Source: CAZNNH01 sp964574335 (GTDB taxonomy: Bacteria > Acidobacteriota > Vicinamibacteria > Fen-336). Taken from it: DNA of 64,000 bases. Shown here piece after piece: positions 36,957 through 45,930 of the stretch. Under the pieces are notes generated by a model, which did no database searches, was not told the DNA's origin, and was given only the letters and a program-made list of their open reading frames with translations. The first letter of the stretch is position 1. Every line of letters begins with the position of its first letter. The stretch lies in contig CAZNNH010000002.1 of assembly GCA_964574335.1 (NCBI GenBank), forward strand, positions 1-64,000. Reading direction: 5' to 3'. A program made the position numbers and the translations under genes.

Positions 36957-37744
36957 GAGTCCACCGCCTGACGGGTCCATTGCTCGAGCGTCTCGGGCGT
37001 GGCCGGCACGCCCTCGGGTCGAAGCAGCAGGAAGAACTCGCGGTTTCCCGAGCTGCCGGCGAGCGGGGAGGCGCACGCTCCGTGCGCCGAGTAGCCCTGC
37101 TCCTGGGCGCCGCGGGCCACCCGCCCCAGCGCCTCGCGGTGGAGGGCCGGGTCCTTCACCAGGCCGCCCCGACCCACCTGCCGGCGGCCGACCTCGAACT
37201 GAGGCTTGACCAGGGCCACCACCCGGGCGTCGGCGGAGAGGATCTGGCGCAGCGCCGGCAGGACCTTGACCACCGAGATGAAGGAGACGTCGATGCTGGC
37301 GAGCCCGCACGGCTCCGGGATCTCCCGCGGCGACAGGTAGCGGGCGTTGACGCCGACCACCGGCACCACCCGCGGATCCCGCTGCAGGCGCTCGTGGAGC
37401 TGGTTCCGCCCGACGTCGACCGCGTAGACGCGGGCGGCGCCCCGCTCGAGCAGCAGCTCGGTGAAGCCGCCGGTGGAGGCTCCCACGTCCACCGCCACCT
37501 GCCCGGCGGGGTCGACGCCGAAGTGGTCCAGGGCCCCGGCCAGCTTGAGGGCGCCCCGACCCACGTGGCGGGGCCCCTCCAGCAGCTCCACGGAGGCCTC
37601 GGGCGGCACCCGGGTGCCGGGCTTGTCGGCCCGGGTGCCGCCCAGCCTCACCCGCCCCGCCATCACCAGCGCCTGGGCCTTCTGGCGCGACTCCACCAGC
37701 CCCTGCTCCACCAGCCACACGTCCAGGCGTTGCCTCTCCGTCAA
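36953..37744 (-). CDS. tlyA: TlyA-family rRNA 2'-O-methyltransferase
   Basis: A 263-aa protein with an N-terminal S4 RNA-binding domain (RLDVWLVEQGLVESRQKAQ, about 1-60) and an FtsJ-type methyltransferase domain. SAM motif AVDVGASTGGFTELLL, SIDVSFISV and LVKPQFEVGR are all present. It methylates ribose in rRNA. It overlaps both neighbours by 4 bp in the operon. Confidence 0.94.
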
Positions 37745-38649
37745 GCGCGTCGCTCCACGATCCGCCGGGCGATCCCGGCCAGCGTGGCACCGCCCGCTCC
37801 GAGCGGCCCGATCGCTTCCAGGGCCTCCTCGAGCAGGCGGCGCGCGATCGCCCGGGCCCCCTCGAGGCCGTGCTCGCGCACGTAGGTGGCCTTGCCGGCC
37901 GATCGGTCCTTACCCGGGGTCTTGCCGAGCCGGTCGGGCCCCTCGGTGGCGTCGAGGACGTCGTCGACCACCTGGAAGGCCAGGCCGATCGCCGCCCCGT
38001 AGCGGCCGAGCGCGCCGATCTCCTCCTCGGAAGCCCCTCCGGCGATGCCGCCGCCGACCACGCAGGCCCGGATCAGGGCCCCGGTCTTGGCGCGGTGGAT
38101 CCGCTCGAGATCACCCCTCGCGACGGCTTGGCCGGTGGACTCGAGGTCGCCCACCTGTCCGCCGATCAGGCCGGTGGTGCCGGCGGCCTCGGCCAGCACC
38201 GCCGTGGCCGAAAGGCGGCGACGCAGGGCCAGAGGGTCCGACCCGACGGGCATCTCCGCCAGCAGGTGGAAGGCGCGCGTCAACAGGGCGTCGCCGACCA
38301 GGATGGCGATCGCCTCGCCGAAGACCTTGTGGCAGGTGGGCTTGCCGCGGCGCAGGTCGTCGTCGTCCATGGCCGGCAGGTCGTCGTGGACCAGGCTGTA
38401 GGTGTGGATCATCTCGGCGGCAGAGGCCAGGGGAAGCAGCTCCTCGGTCGCTCCGCCCACCGCCCGCCCCGCCGCCAGCACCAGCAGCGGCCGGATCCGC
38501 TTGCCGCCGGCGAACAGGCTGTAGCGGACCGCGCGGTGGAGGGTGGCGGGCCAGGCCTCCTCGGGCGGCAGGGCGGTCTCGAGGGCCACCTCCACCTCGG
38601 CCCGGAGGAGCGCCAGCTCCTCGTCGAGAGGGGGGCGGCTCTCACTCAT
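37741..38649 (-). CDS. ispA: Polyprenyl synthetase (farnesyl/geranylgeranyl diphosphate synthase)
   Basis: A 302-aa prenyl chain elongase. The first aspartate-rich motif is HDDLPAMDDDD and the second is QVVDDVLDATEG. FAGGKRIRPLL and GQVGDLEST are the usual intervening motifs. Small residues before the first motif are consistent with C15-C20 products. It sits between xseB and tlyA. The dxs gene commonly found here is missing. Confidence 0.93.
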   Translation of the reverse strand: MSESRPPLDEELALLRAEVEVALETALPPEEAWPATLHRAVRYSLFAGGKRIRPLLVLAAGRAVGGATEELLPLASAAEMIHTYSLVHDDLPAMDDDDLRRGKPTCHKVFGEAIAILVGDALLTRAFHLLAEMPVGSDPLALRRRLSATAVLAEAAGTTGLIGGQVGDLESTGQAVARGDLERIHRAKTGALIRACVVGGGIAGGASEEEIGALGRYGAAIGLAFQVVDDVLDATEGPDRLGKTPGKDRSAGKATYVREHGLEGARAIARRLLEEALEAIGPLGAGGATLAGIARRIVERRA

Positions 38650-38902
38650 CCGTCGAGTCGAACGGCGCCGTGCGGGGTCGACCCCGGGAATCCGCGGCCA
38701 CCTCGCCGCGGGCGTCCTTCAGCAGCATCTCGATCTTGCCCTCGGCCTCCTCGAGCTTGCCGTGGCACAGCCGCGAGAGGCGGACCCCATCCTCGTAGAG
38801 CTTCAGCGACTCCTCGAGGGTGAGCTCGCCCTTCTCCAGCTTCTGCACGATCTCCTCGAGCTGCGTGAGGGCCGCCTCGAAGGCGGGCGTCTCTTGACTC
38901 AC
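38642..38902 (-). CDS. xseB: Exodeoxyribonuclease VII small subunit
   Basis: An 86-aa helical protein with the family core FEAALTQLEEIVQKLEKGEL and ESLKLYEDGVRLSRLC. It binds XseA in the exonuclease that degrades single-stranded DNA. A non-conserved basic/acidic tail follows residue 65. It overlaps xseA and ispA by 4 and 8 bp. Confidence 0.95.
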   Translation of the reverse strand: MSQETPAFEAALTQLEEIVQKLEKGELTLEESLKLYEDGVRLSRLCHGKLEEAEGKIEMLLKDARGEVAADSRGRPRTAPFDSTDE

Positions 38903-40299
38903 TCGACCTCCTTGTCGGTGACGGTGGCCCGCAGGCCGCCGCCGTGGACCCGGATCCGCAAGGCGGCGCCTAGGTCGACCTCGTCGGGGTGGCGCACCAG
39001 CCGCCGGCCGTCGGCTTCGAAGACCAGGGCGTAGCCGCGCCCCAGCACCGAGAGCGGCGAGAGGCTCTCCAGCTTACCGGCCAGCCGTCCCAGCCGGCCG
39101 CGGCCGGCCTCGAGGCGTGCCCGGGAGTGGGCGGCCAGACGGTCCACAAGACGCCCGAGGGACGCGCGCCGCTCGGCGAGCTGCCGATCGAACCGGAACG
39201 CCTGCAGCCGCTGGTCGCCGTGGCGCAGGCGGTCGCGGTCGCGGCCGGCCAGGCGACGGAGGGCCTGGCCGCTCCGGAAGCTCAGCTCGTCGAGGCGCTG
39301 GGCGGCGCTGCGCAGCCGCCCGCGCTCGGCCTCGAAGACCCGATGCGACGTCGCCGCGGCCACCCGCTGGCGGATCCGTTCGAGGCGAAGCCGGAGCGCG
39401 GCCCGGGCCCGCCCGTCGAGGGCGGCGATCCGTTCGGAGAGCTCGTGCTTGGCGGCCACCACCCGCTCGGCGGCGGCCGACGGGGTGGGGGCCCGGTGGT
39501 CGGCCACGAAGTCGGCGATGGTGAAGTCGGTCTCGTGCCCGACCGCCGAGAGGGTGGGGATCTTGGAGGCGGCGAGGGCGCGCGCCACACCCTCGTCGTT
39601 GAAGCACCACAGGTCCTCGATGCTGCCGCCGCCACGGGCCACGATCAGCACGTCGAGGTCCGGGATGCGGTTGAGGGCCCGGATGCCGGCCACGATCTCG
39701 GGGGCCGCCTCGGCGCCCTGGACCCGGGCCGGGTAGATCAGCACGTCCAGGTTGGCGAAGCGGGTCTTCAGCACCCGCAGGATGTCGCGCACCACGGCGC
39801 CGGTCGGCGAGGTCACCACGCCGATGCGGCGGGGGAGCAGGGGCAGCGGCCGCTTCCGCTCGGGGTCGAACAGCCCCTCCTTGCTCAGGCGCTCCTTGAG
39901 GTCCTCGAAGGCCTGCTGCAGCGAGCCCTTGCCCAGCGGCTCGACCAGCTCCACGGAGAGCTGGTACTCGCCCCGCGGGGGGTAGACCCGGACCCCGCCG
40001 CGGGCCACCACCTGGAGGCCGTCCCTCAGGTCGAAGCGGATGAGACGGGCGGCGGTCTTCCAGATCACGGCCCGGAGCTGGGCCCGGTCGTCCTTGAGCG
40101 TGAGGTAGACGTGGCCGGAGCTGGCGCGTTTGAGGTTGGAGACCTCTCCCGCCACCCACACGTCGTGGAACTCGGTCTCGAGCACGCCGGCCAGGCGCTG
40201 GGTCAGCTCGAAGACGCCCAGCGGCTTGCGCTGCCGCAGGGACGGGCGGACCTTCGGGGTCTCGTCCGGCGGCCCGAAATCCAGCCCCTGCTGCTTCAT
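38899..40299 (-). CDS. xseA: Exodeoxyribonuclease VII large subunit
   Basis: A 466-aa protein with an OB-fold (about 28-125: VWVAGEVSNLKRASSGHVYL), the catalytic core (RIGVVTSPTGAVVRDIL, LIVARGGGSIEDLWCFN, SAVGHETDFTIADFVAD) and a long coiled-coil end. Its ATG at 40299 follows TAGAAT (40309-40314) by 9 nt. It leads the six-gene operon xseA-xseB-ispA-tlyA-nadK-methyltransferase, all with 4-8 bp overlaps. Confidence 0.95.
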   Translation of the reverse strand: MKQQGLDFGPPDETPKVRPSLRQRKPLGVFELTQRLAGVLETEFHDVWVAGEVSNLKRASSGHVYLTLKDDRAQLRAVIWKTAARLIRFDLRDGLQVVARGGVRVYPPRGEYQLSVELVEPLGKGSLQQAFEDLKERLSKEGLFDPERKRPLPLLPRRIGVVTSPTGAVVRDILRVLKTRFANLDVLIYPARVQGAEAAPEIVAGIRALNRIPDLDVLIVARGGGSIEDLWCFNDEGVARALAASKIPTLSAVGHETDFTIADFVADHRAPTPSAAAERVVAAKHELSERIAALDGRARAALRLRLERIRQRVAAATSHRVFEAERGRLRSAAQRLDELSFRSGQALRRLAGRDRDRLRHGDQRLQAFRFDRQLAERRASLGRLVDRLAAHSRARLEAGRGRLGRLAGKLESLSPLSVLGRGYALVFEADGRRLVRHPDEVDLGAALRIRVHGGGLRATVTDKEVE

Positions 40300-40335
40300 G
40301 GTGGCTCGATTCTAAGCCGTTTCGCGTGTGCCACA
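40295..40335. repeat. 41-nt direct repeat, copy 1 (overlaps the xseA start)
   Basis: Matches 41590-41630 at 34 of 41 positions, including a 20-nt block with one mismatch (40316-40335). This copy includes the xseA start codon and -10 box on the minus strand. Confidence 0.75.
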
Positions 40336-40434
40336 GGCGGCTTCACAGGGTCTTTGTGCGGCAGCGCACCCTTCGCGGCCCCCGGCCGCTTGCCGCGGCC
40401 CGGCGGCGGGTCTACCGTGGGGCCGGAGGTGACC

Positions 40435-41574
40435 ATGTCCCGCCCGTCTCCGATCGCGCTCGCCGTCGTCCTGACCGCCACCCAGTGCTACGCCCAGGCC
40501 GCGCTCCCGCCGGCCGGACCCCGGCCCACGCTGGAGGAGGTCCGCAAGGGCATGGGCATCGCCTCCGAGGGCGAGGTCCGGGGGCAGTTGGACATCGTGG
40601 GCTTCGCATCCACGGCCGAGCAGATGGCCCGGGTCTGGGAGCTGGCGGGCGTCCCGCCCACCCCCGAGGCGCTCGATCCCCTGCCCGAGCCGGGCGTGGT
40701 CGGCGCCATTTGCGCGCACGACGACTACCTGTATGCCGGGCGGGTCGACCGGCGGGTCCTGTCGCTGGTCACCGCCAAGACGGTGGTCCTGGTGGGCGTC
40801 TTCCACAAGTACCGGCGCTTCGGCGTCCACGACGCCCTGGTCTTCGACCCCTACCGCGCCTGGCGCGCCCCTGACGGGGAGATCCGCGTCTCGGAGCTGC
40901 GCGAGGAGCTGCTCGCCGGCCTGCCGCCCGACGGCCGCCTGCAGGAGGCCGCCATGCACGACGCCGAGCACTCGATCGAGGCGCTGGCGTTCTGGCTCAG
41001 GCACCGACGGGCCGACCTCGAGATCGTCCCCATCATCGTCCCCTCCACGTCGTTCCCGCGCATGGAGGAGCTGGCGGCCCAGCTCGGGCGGACGCTGGCC
41101 GCTTCGATGAAACGCCGGGGCTGGGTGCTGGGACGCGACGTGGCGATCGTGATGTCGGCCGACGCCGTCCACTACGGCGCCGACTTCCACTACTCCCCCT
41201 TCGGCGAGGGCGGGATCGAGGCGTACACCCAGACGGTCGACCAGGACCTGGCGCTGCTCCGCGGCCCTCTCGCCGGTCCGGTCTCCGCCGAGAAGGCGCG
41301 GCAGTTCTTCGCCACCTGCGTGAACCCGGACCAGCCGGACGAGTACCGCCTCACGTGGTGTGGCCGCTTCTCGATCCCGATGGGGCTACTCCTGCTCGCG
41401 GAGACCGCGCAGGCCCTGGGCTTCCCCGCCCCGGTGGGGGTCCCGGTAGCCTACGGCACCTCGGTGGGTGGGCCGGAGCTGCCGGTCCGTGAGGTCGGGA
41501 TGGGCGAGACGGCGCCGGCCAACCTCTATCACTTCGTGGGCCTTCCCGGCGTGGCCTTCACGCTGCCCGACTGA
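40435..41574 (+). CDS. Exported MEMO1-like (AmmeMemoRadiSam B) protein
   Basis: A 379-aa protein of the MEMO family, a fold related to extradiol dioxygenases. It has a cleavable-looking signal (MSRPSPIALAVVLTATQCYA), unlike the usual cytosolic members. Likely metal ligands are His95 (CAHDDYLYAG, normally HAGY) and His124 (GVFHKYRRFG). The third motif SADAVHYGADFHYS has Val where human MEMO1 has Cys, followed by His246. The ATG at 40435 has GGAGGTGACC. It is flanked by 41-nt direct repeats. Function is unknown. Confidence 0.82.
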   Translation: MSRPSPIALAVVLTATQCYAQAALPPAGPRPTLEEVRKGMGIASEGEVRGQLDIVGFASTAEQMARVWELAGVPPTPEALDPLPEPGVVGAICAHDDYLYAGRVDRRVLSLVTAKTVVLVGVFHKYRRFGVHDALVFDPYRAWRAPDGEIRVSELREELLAGLPPDGRLQEAAMHDAEHSIEALAFWLRHRRADLEIVPIIVPSTSFPRMEELAAQLGRTLAASMKRRGWVLGRDVAIVMSADAVHYGADFHYSPFGEGGIEAYTQTVDQDLALLRGPLAGPVSAEKARQFFATCVNPDQPDEYRLTWCGRFSIPMGLLLLAETAQALGFPAPVGVPVAYGTSVGGPELPVREVGMGETAPANLYHFVGLPGVAFTLPD

Positions 41575-41589
41575 CACCACCCCCTGCCG

Positions 41590-41630
41590 TTCATGGCGGC
41601 TCGCTTGGCGGCCGTTTCACGTGTGCCACA
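41590..41630. repeat. 41-nt direct repeat, copy 2
   Basis: Second copy of the element at 40295-40335. It lies 55 bp upstream of the DUF481 gene start and is followed by an AATGCC/GGCATT inverted repeat (about 41630-41649). Confidence 0.75.
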
Positions 41631-41685
41631 ATGCCGATGCTCAGGCATTGCCATCCAGCTTTCACCCACCGAAGGAGGGGCCCCC

Positions 41686-42549
41686 ATGCTGTCTCGCGTC
41701 GCGCCGGCGGTTGTCGGGCTCGGGCTGCTGCTCTTCTCGCCGTCCCTGTCGTCGGCCGACGAGGAGAAGCCGCCTGAGCTCGGCTGGGGCGCCGAGGCCG
41801 AGATCAGCTACGTTCAGGCCTCCGGGAACTCGGACGCGAAGACGTTGGGGCTCAAGGCCCGCATCGAGCGCAAGTGGGCGAGGTCGCGGCTCGAGCTCAA
41901 GGCCTCGGGGCTGCGGGCCAGCTCGGGCGAGCGCGAGCGCACCGCGGTGGGGACCGAGGAGACCTTCGTGGTCGAGGAGCGGTCGACCTCCGAGCTGAAG
42001 GCCGAGAACTACCTCCTGAACGGGCGCCTCGAGCGCAAGGTCAGCGAGCGCTTCTTCTGGAACGTGGTCGCCACCTGGGAGCGGGACCGCTTCGCCGGGA
42101 TCGACAACCGCACCCAGGGGGTGCTCGGCGTCGGCAACACGCTGATCGATCGCGAGCGCCTCAAGCTCAGGACGACCTACGGCGCGACCCTCACCCATGT
42201 AGTGAAAGTCGACGAGAGCCCGGATGCCGACCGCACGTTCTTCGGCGCCCAGCTCACCTGGGTCCTCGAGGTGGGTCTGGGCCAGAACGCCAAGTACACG
42301 AACACCCTCGACCTCGACGACAACCTCGAGGAAGTGAAGGACTTCCGGGTCGACATGGTCCACGGCCTGTCCGCCTCGGTGACCAGCCACCTGGCCCTCA
42401 AGGTGAGCCTGCAGTGGCTCTACCGAAACCGCCCGGCGCTGGTGGAGGTCCCGCTCACGTCGTCGGAAGGCGAGCTGGCCGGCACCGTCCTGGTCCCCCT
42501 CGAGAAGCTGGACACCAAGCTGACCACGGCGCTGGTGATGAGCTTCTGA
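41686..42549 (+). CDS. DUF481 outer-membrane beta-barrel protein
   Basis: A 287-aa exported protein with signal MLSRVAPAVVGLGLLLFSPSLSSA. It then has alternating-residue strands typical of DUF481 (YdiY-like) barrels: AEISYVQASGNSDAKTLGLKA is the family signature. It ends in LTTALVMSF with a C-terminal Phe, the outer-membrane insertion mark. GAAGGAGGGG precedes the ATG at 41686. Bases 42485-42511 recur exactly at 46790-46816. Confidence 0.88.
   Translation: MLSRVAPAVVGLGLLLFSPSLSSADEEKPPELGWGAEAEISYVQASGNSDAKTLGLKARIERKWARSRLELKASGLRASSGERERTAVGTEETFVVEERSTSELKAENYLLNGRLERKVSERFFWNVVATWERDRFAGIDNRTQGVLGVGNTLIDRERLKLRTTYGATLTHVVKVDESPDADRTFFGAQLTWVLEVGLGQNAKYTNTLDLDDNLEEVKDFRVDMVHGLSASVTSHLALKVSLQWLYRNRPALVEVPLTSSEGELAGTVLVPLEKLDTKLTTALVMSF
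42485..42511 (+). repeat. 27-nt exact duplicate of 46790-46816
   Basis: Inside the end of the DUF481 gene; identical over 27 bases with a non-coding copy 4.3 kb away, and the match ends abruptly on both sides. Confidence 0.8.
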
Positions 42550-42805
42550 ACGTCAAGGGTGTCAGGATTGACAGCAAAGGACCTGGAGGCGGGTCTGGAA
42601 ACGGGCAATGCTGAGGCAATGCATCCTGGCTGCGTTTCGAGGCTGCCTGATGCTGTCGAATGGAGGCTCGACAAGACCCAGGGTTCAGCCCCTCAACCGG
42701 TCGCCGTAACGTGCTCGGAGACGGGAAGGGTTGGGGCAGCCACGGCAACGGGGCAGACGAGGTGGCGTAGCGGCGAGGCGCTGACCTGAGCAGCGAACCG
42801 CTCGT

Positions 42806-43267
42806 TCAGCGCTTGAGCCGAGCGTCGGCGTCTGCCGAGAACTTGAGCTTCTTGATGCCGGTCTCCTGGCGCACGTAGAACGTCCCTTTGACCTTGGCCT
42901 TGACGCGATCGCGAAGTAGGACCTCGCGGACGGCGCCGGGCACCCTCAAGAAGTTGACGTCGAAGCGCGAGTCGACCTTCTTCTCCGCGAAGCCGATGAG
43001 CTCGAGGCCGTCCGCTACGTATCCACGGCCGAGCCGGTGGCCGTTGAGCGACAGCTCGTACTCGAAGCGCTCGATGAGCAACGGCTCCGGGTTGGGGTTA
43101 CGAACCCTAAACGAGACGTCGAGCGCGGCACCGGTCACGCCGACGTCGCCCATGTGCAAGCCATCGACGATCAGCGTTGGAGGCTTCAGAGAGGCGCAAC
43201 CGGCCAGCGACACCGCTCCACACAGAACCGCCGCCACCCGCCTGGCCCTCCCGATCGTTCCCTTCAT
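42806..43267 (-). CDS. LEA-type-2 (WHy domain) lipoprotein
   Basis: A 153-aa lipoprotein. The signal ends in the lipobox LAGC with Cys24. The mature part is a single LEA14/WHy immunoglobulin-like domain (VSFRVRNPNPEPLLIERFEYELSLNG, LGRGYVADG). Such domains are found in desiccation-related proteins; the role in bacteria is unclear. The ATG at 43267 is 7 nt from TATCGT (43275-43280 on this strand). It borders a region of gene remnants. Confidence 0.85.
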   Translation of the reverse strand: MKGTIGRARRVAAVLCGAVSLAGCASLKPPTLIVDGLHMGDVGVTGAALDVSFRVRNPNPEPLLIERFEYELSLNGHRLGRGYVADGLELIGFAEKKVDSRFDVNFLRVPGAVREVLLRDRVKAKVKGTFYVRQETGIKKLKFSADADARLKR

Positions 43268-43323
43268 GGTCGAGACGATAGCATGAATGAAGGACTCGGG
43301 TTCGGCCGCGATCACCGCACGAG

Positions 43324-43565
43324 GCAAGCTCCGCCCCGGCCAACGGCCGTAGCCCTGCTCCGACGACCGCCGTCGCCTCTGCCAATGCGGCGCAGGGGTC
43401 CCGTCGGCTCAGGTGGCGCTCGGGTGGTCGCCGAGATGGACGGCCGCAAGATCACCGCGGAAGAGCTGGAATCGCGGATCGCGGGAGAGTTCACCCGACT
43501 CCGTCAGGAGGAGTACGAGCTTCGCCGTGGTGCCACTCTGTGCACCGCCCGGCACCACAGGCTCT
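43324..43565 (+). pseudogene. Remnant of a SurA/DsbA-type exported protein (N-terminal part)
   Basis: The stretch beginning near 43415 reads VVAEMDGRKITAEELESRI and continues EFTRLRQEEYELRRGA. This is the N-terminal helix pair of SurA-N/parvulin or of thioredoxin-fold proteins with that extension. Upstream, in another frame, SSAPANGRSPAP then TTAVASANAAQ resembles the Pro/Ala linker after a lipoprotein signal. The frame breaks and the lack of any following catalytic domain indicate decay. Family choice is tentative. Confidence 0.5.
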
Positions 43566-43778
43566 CGTTCAATACGCATCCCGAGGATGCGGGACTCCCC
43601 GGCGGGGCAGTCCGCACCGGAGGCGCGCAGGACGGATCAGGGGTGCCGAGGTGGCCGCCGGTGAGGAAGAATCTACAAACCGCCTCCCTTCAGGCCGCTG
43701 AGCCCACGTGATCTCCGGAGCACCCACGCATCGTCGAGCGCGCCCCGAACGGCACGGACGTTGCGCCGCAGCCCTCGA

Positions 43779-44384
43779 CTACTCCGGCAGGCGGCCTCCG
43801 ACCACGCGCTTGGCCAGCTCCCCGCCCCGGAGCATCTGGTTCGCGGCGACTCCGTTGATTACACCGATCGTCTCGAGCGCGACGGTCGAGGGGTAGGCGC
43901 GGCCGAGCTCGGGCAGCGCCACCTGCCGGCCGAGGCTCACGAGTTTGATGCGCCTGGGCTGGACCTCCAGGTACCGCGAGTCCGTGAGACGGGAGAAGCT
44001 GCGGATGGCCGCGTCGAACGCGTTCTGATAAGCCGGGAAGCGCTCGGCCGGCGTGTAGCCCAGGATGCGGTAGATCTTGGCGTCGTAGGACACGAAGCAG
44101 ACCTCGCCCCGGAGCGAACCTTGCTCGGTCGGGGCCTCGAAGAACGCGGTGTACGCGGGGAGGCCGCCGATCGTGTCACGTCCGGAACGGCCGGCCTGGA
44201 CTCCCTCCTGCGAGAAGAACTGGCGCGCCGCCTCCTCCGGCGACGCGCCCTGGGCGAGGGTGAGGGCGAGGATCGCGTCCTGGGCCTCGCTCACCCCCAC
44301 CACGGCCTGCCGATGATTCTGCGTGCGGAAGCCGCGCGGGAACGTGAGCTGGAAGCGGAGATCGGGGTGGTCGGGCTTGGTTGA
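43779..44384 (-). pseudogene. Truncated M48-family metalloprotease, C-terminal remnant
   Basis: The readable protein runs from about 44380 (KPDHPDLRFQLTFPRGFRTQ) through VGVSEAQDAILALTLAQG, RILGYTPAERFPAYQNAFD and ends KRVVGGRLPE at 43779. This matches the non-catalytic C-terminal domain of secreted M48 proteases of Acidobacteriota and relatives. The HExxH protease domain and signal peptide are missing; an in-frame stop comes at 44466 with unrelated sequence in between. A GTG at 44303 could still start a 174-aa product, but most likely this is dead. Confidence 0.7.
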
Positions 44385-44561
44385 TCTCCGGGGGGGCAGT
44401 CTGCTCTGTCCCGCGCCGGGTCGTTGCCCCCCAGAACGGCCACGCCGCGGGAAGGAGGATCGGGGCTACGAGACGGCGGGTCAGCAGGGCCCGTCACCCT
44501 GAAGGCGACGACTTCGGCGGCAGGGGTGTACCCGCGACGAGCCCTCGGCATGAGGATTCAG

Positions 44562-44645
44562 GCCGTGAGCTGTCGTTTTCGGGCTGTGAACGGCGGCTTC
44601 AGAGCCGTGAACTGTGGCCCCTGGTCCGCGAGCTGAAGCCGTCAA
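44562..44645 (+). repeat. Degenerate 21-nt tandem repeat, four units
   Basis: Units start at 44562, 44583, 44604 and 44625 and share the core GC(C/T)GTGA(A/G)C(T/G)G. The period of exactly 21 keeps one frame open, giving heptads such as AVNGGFR. It lies between the M48 remnant and the ATPase gene. Confidence 0.6.
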
Positions 44646-44675
44646 CGGATCGCTTCGAGCGCCCGGCGCGGGCGT

Positions 44676-45926
44676 CTACAGCCACTCCCACGGAATCGCC
44701 CGCACCCGTCGAGTGAGCTGCTGCGGCTCCGGACATCGGCAGACGACCAGGCCGCGCCGGGCGCGGCGCGGGAACTCGTCGAGGAAGACCTCGAGATGCC
44801 TGGCGTCGACTGGCCGGGGCCGGGAGGTCCACTTCACCTCGATCGGGACGTCCTCTTGAGGGGCCTCCCATACCAGGTCGGCCTCCACGCCGTACGTGGT
44901 CCTCCAGAAGCTCACGCGGTGACCCCGGCCCGCGTAGCCGGCACGGCTGATCAGCTCCGTCGCCACCAACTGCTCGAGGAGGGTGCCGCCGAGCTCGTCT
45001 GGCACTTGACGAGGCAGGAGCAGCTCCGCAGCGGCGTTGCGAACGCCGAGATCAAAGAAGTAGAAGCGGGGCGCCGTCAACAGGCGCTTGCGCGTGCGTC
45101 CCTGGTAGGCCAGCATCCAGTATCCGACGAAGGTGTCGACCAAGACCTGGTAGTAGCTCTTGAGGGTGCTCGCCGGGATGCCGCTCTCCTGCGACAGCCG
45201 GGCCACGTTGAGCTGCCGGCCCGACTCGATTGCCGCCAGTCGCAGGAAGGCGGCGAAGGGGCCCAGGTCCCTGACCAACGCCTCGCGACGGATCTCCTCC
45301 TCGAGGTAGTGCTCGACGTAGGCGGCCAAGGTGGCCTCGGCGCTTGCCCTCGTCTCGGCGCGAATGCCGGGGAGGCTGCCGAGCCGCAGGAGCCGGGTGA
45401 GGGGCAGGGAAGGGAACGGCGGTGTGGGCGGTGGGGCCGCCCTCTCACGGCGGGACCCTCCGGGCGCCGGCAGGGCCGCCGCGCCGCTCTGCTCCGTGGC
45501 CACCTCCCACCCGCATACTGGAAACAGCCGGTAGACATGGCTGCGCCCTGGCAGCAGGTTCGCGGAGCGGGCCTTCAGGCGTCGTGCCGAGCTTCCGGTG
45601 AGGTAGAACTGCCAGCGCCTCGGGGAGGCGTCATACAACCCCTGCACCTCGTCGAGGAGGGCCGGCACCTTCTGGATCTCGTCGACCACCACCGCCCGCA
45701 CCGAGTTGGGTAGGGCCCGTACCTCCCGGGAGAAGGCGCTCGGATCGGTCTCGAAGCGGCGCCTCTCTGGGGAGGACTGCAGATCGAAGAAGCGAGCCTC
45801 CGGGCGCGAGAGCAGGTGTCGCAGGAGCAAGGTCTTCCCGGTCTGGCGGGCCCCGAACAGAAGCCTGACCTTGTTTCGCGACACCGTTCCGGCGAGGGTG
45901 CTCTCGAGGAACCGACGACGGTACAT
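44676..45926 (-). CDS. AAA+ ATPase with DUF4143 C-terminal domain
   Basis: A 416-aa protein of the AAA_14/DUF4143 family. Walker A is LFGARQTGKTLLLRHLL, Walker B is AVVVDEIQKVPALLDEVQ, and a sensor LTGSSARRLK follows. A Pro-rich insert lies about 155-175. The C-terminal DUF4143 part has PRFYFFDLGVRNA and GVEADLVWE with a nuclease-like IEVKWTS. These genes are widespread, mobile and of unknown function. A palindrome lies 5 bp before the start codon. Base composition just upstream is unusually AT-rich, consistent with acquisition. Confidence 0.88.
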   Translation of the reverse strand: MYRRRFLESTLAGTVSRNKVRLLFGARQTGKTLLLRHLLSRPEARFFDLQSSPERRRFETDPSAFSREVRALPNSVRAVVVDEIQKVPALLDEVQGLYDASPRRWQFYLTGSSARRLKARSANLLPGRSHVYRLFPVCGWEVATEQSGAAALPAPGGSRRERAAPPPTPPFPSLPLTRLLRLGSLPGIRAETRASAEATLAAYVEHYLEEEIRREALVRDLGPFAAFLRLAAIESGRQLNVARLSQESGIPASTLKSYYQVLVDTFVGYWMLAYQGRTRKRLLTAPRFYFFDLGVRNAAAELLLPRQVPDELGGTLLEQLVATELISRAGYAGRGHRVSFWRTTYGVEADLVWEAPQEDVPIEVKWTSRPRPVDARHLEVFLDEFPRRARRGLVVCRCPEPQQLTRRVRAIPWEWL

Positions 45927-45930
45927 GGCG

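Noticed and set aside
40316..40335. Sigma54 promoter in the 20-nt shared block
   Set aside because: TGGCAC is present on the minus strand, but the GG to GC spacing is 12-13, not 10.
38989..40434. Extension of the MEMO frame upstream over 480 codons
   Set aside because: The frame runs antisense to xseA. The ATG at 40435 with GGAGGTGACC and a signal peptide marks the real start.
40295..41630. 41-nt repeats as ends of a transposon
   Set aside because: They are direct, not inverted, and no transposase or target duplication is visible.
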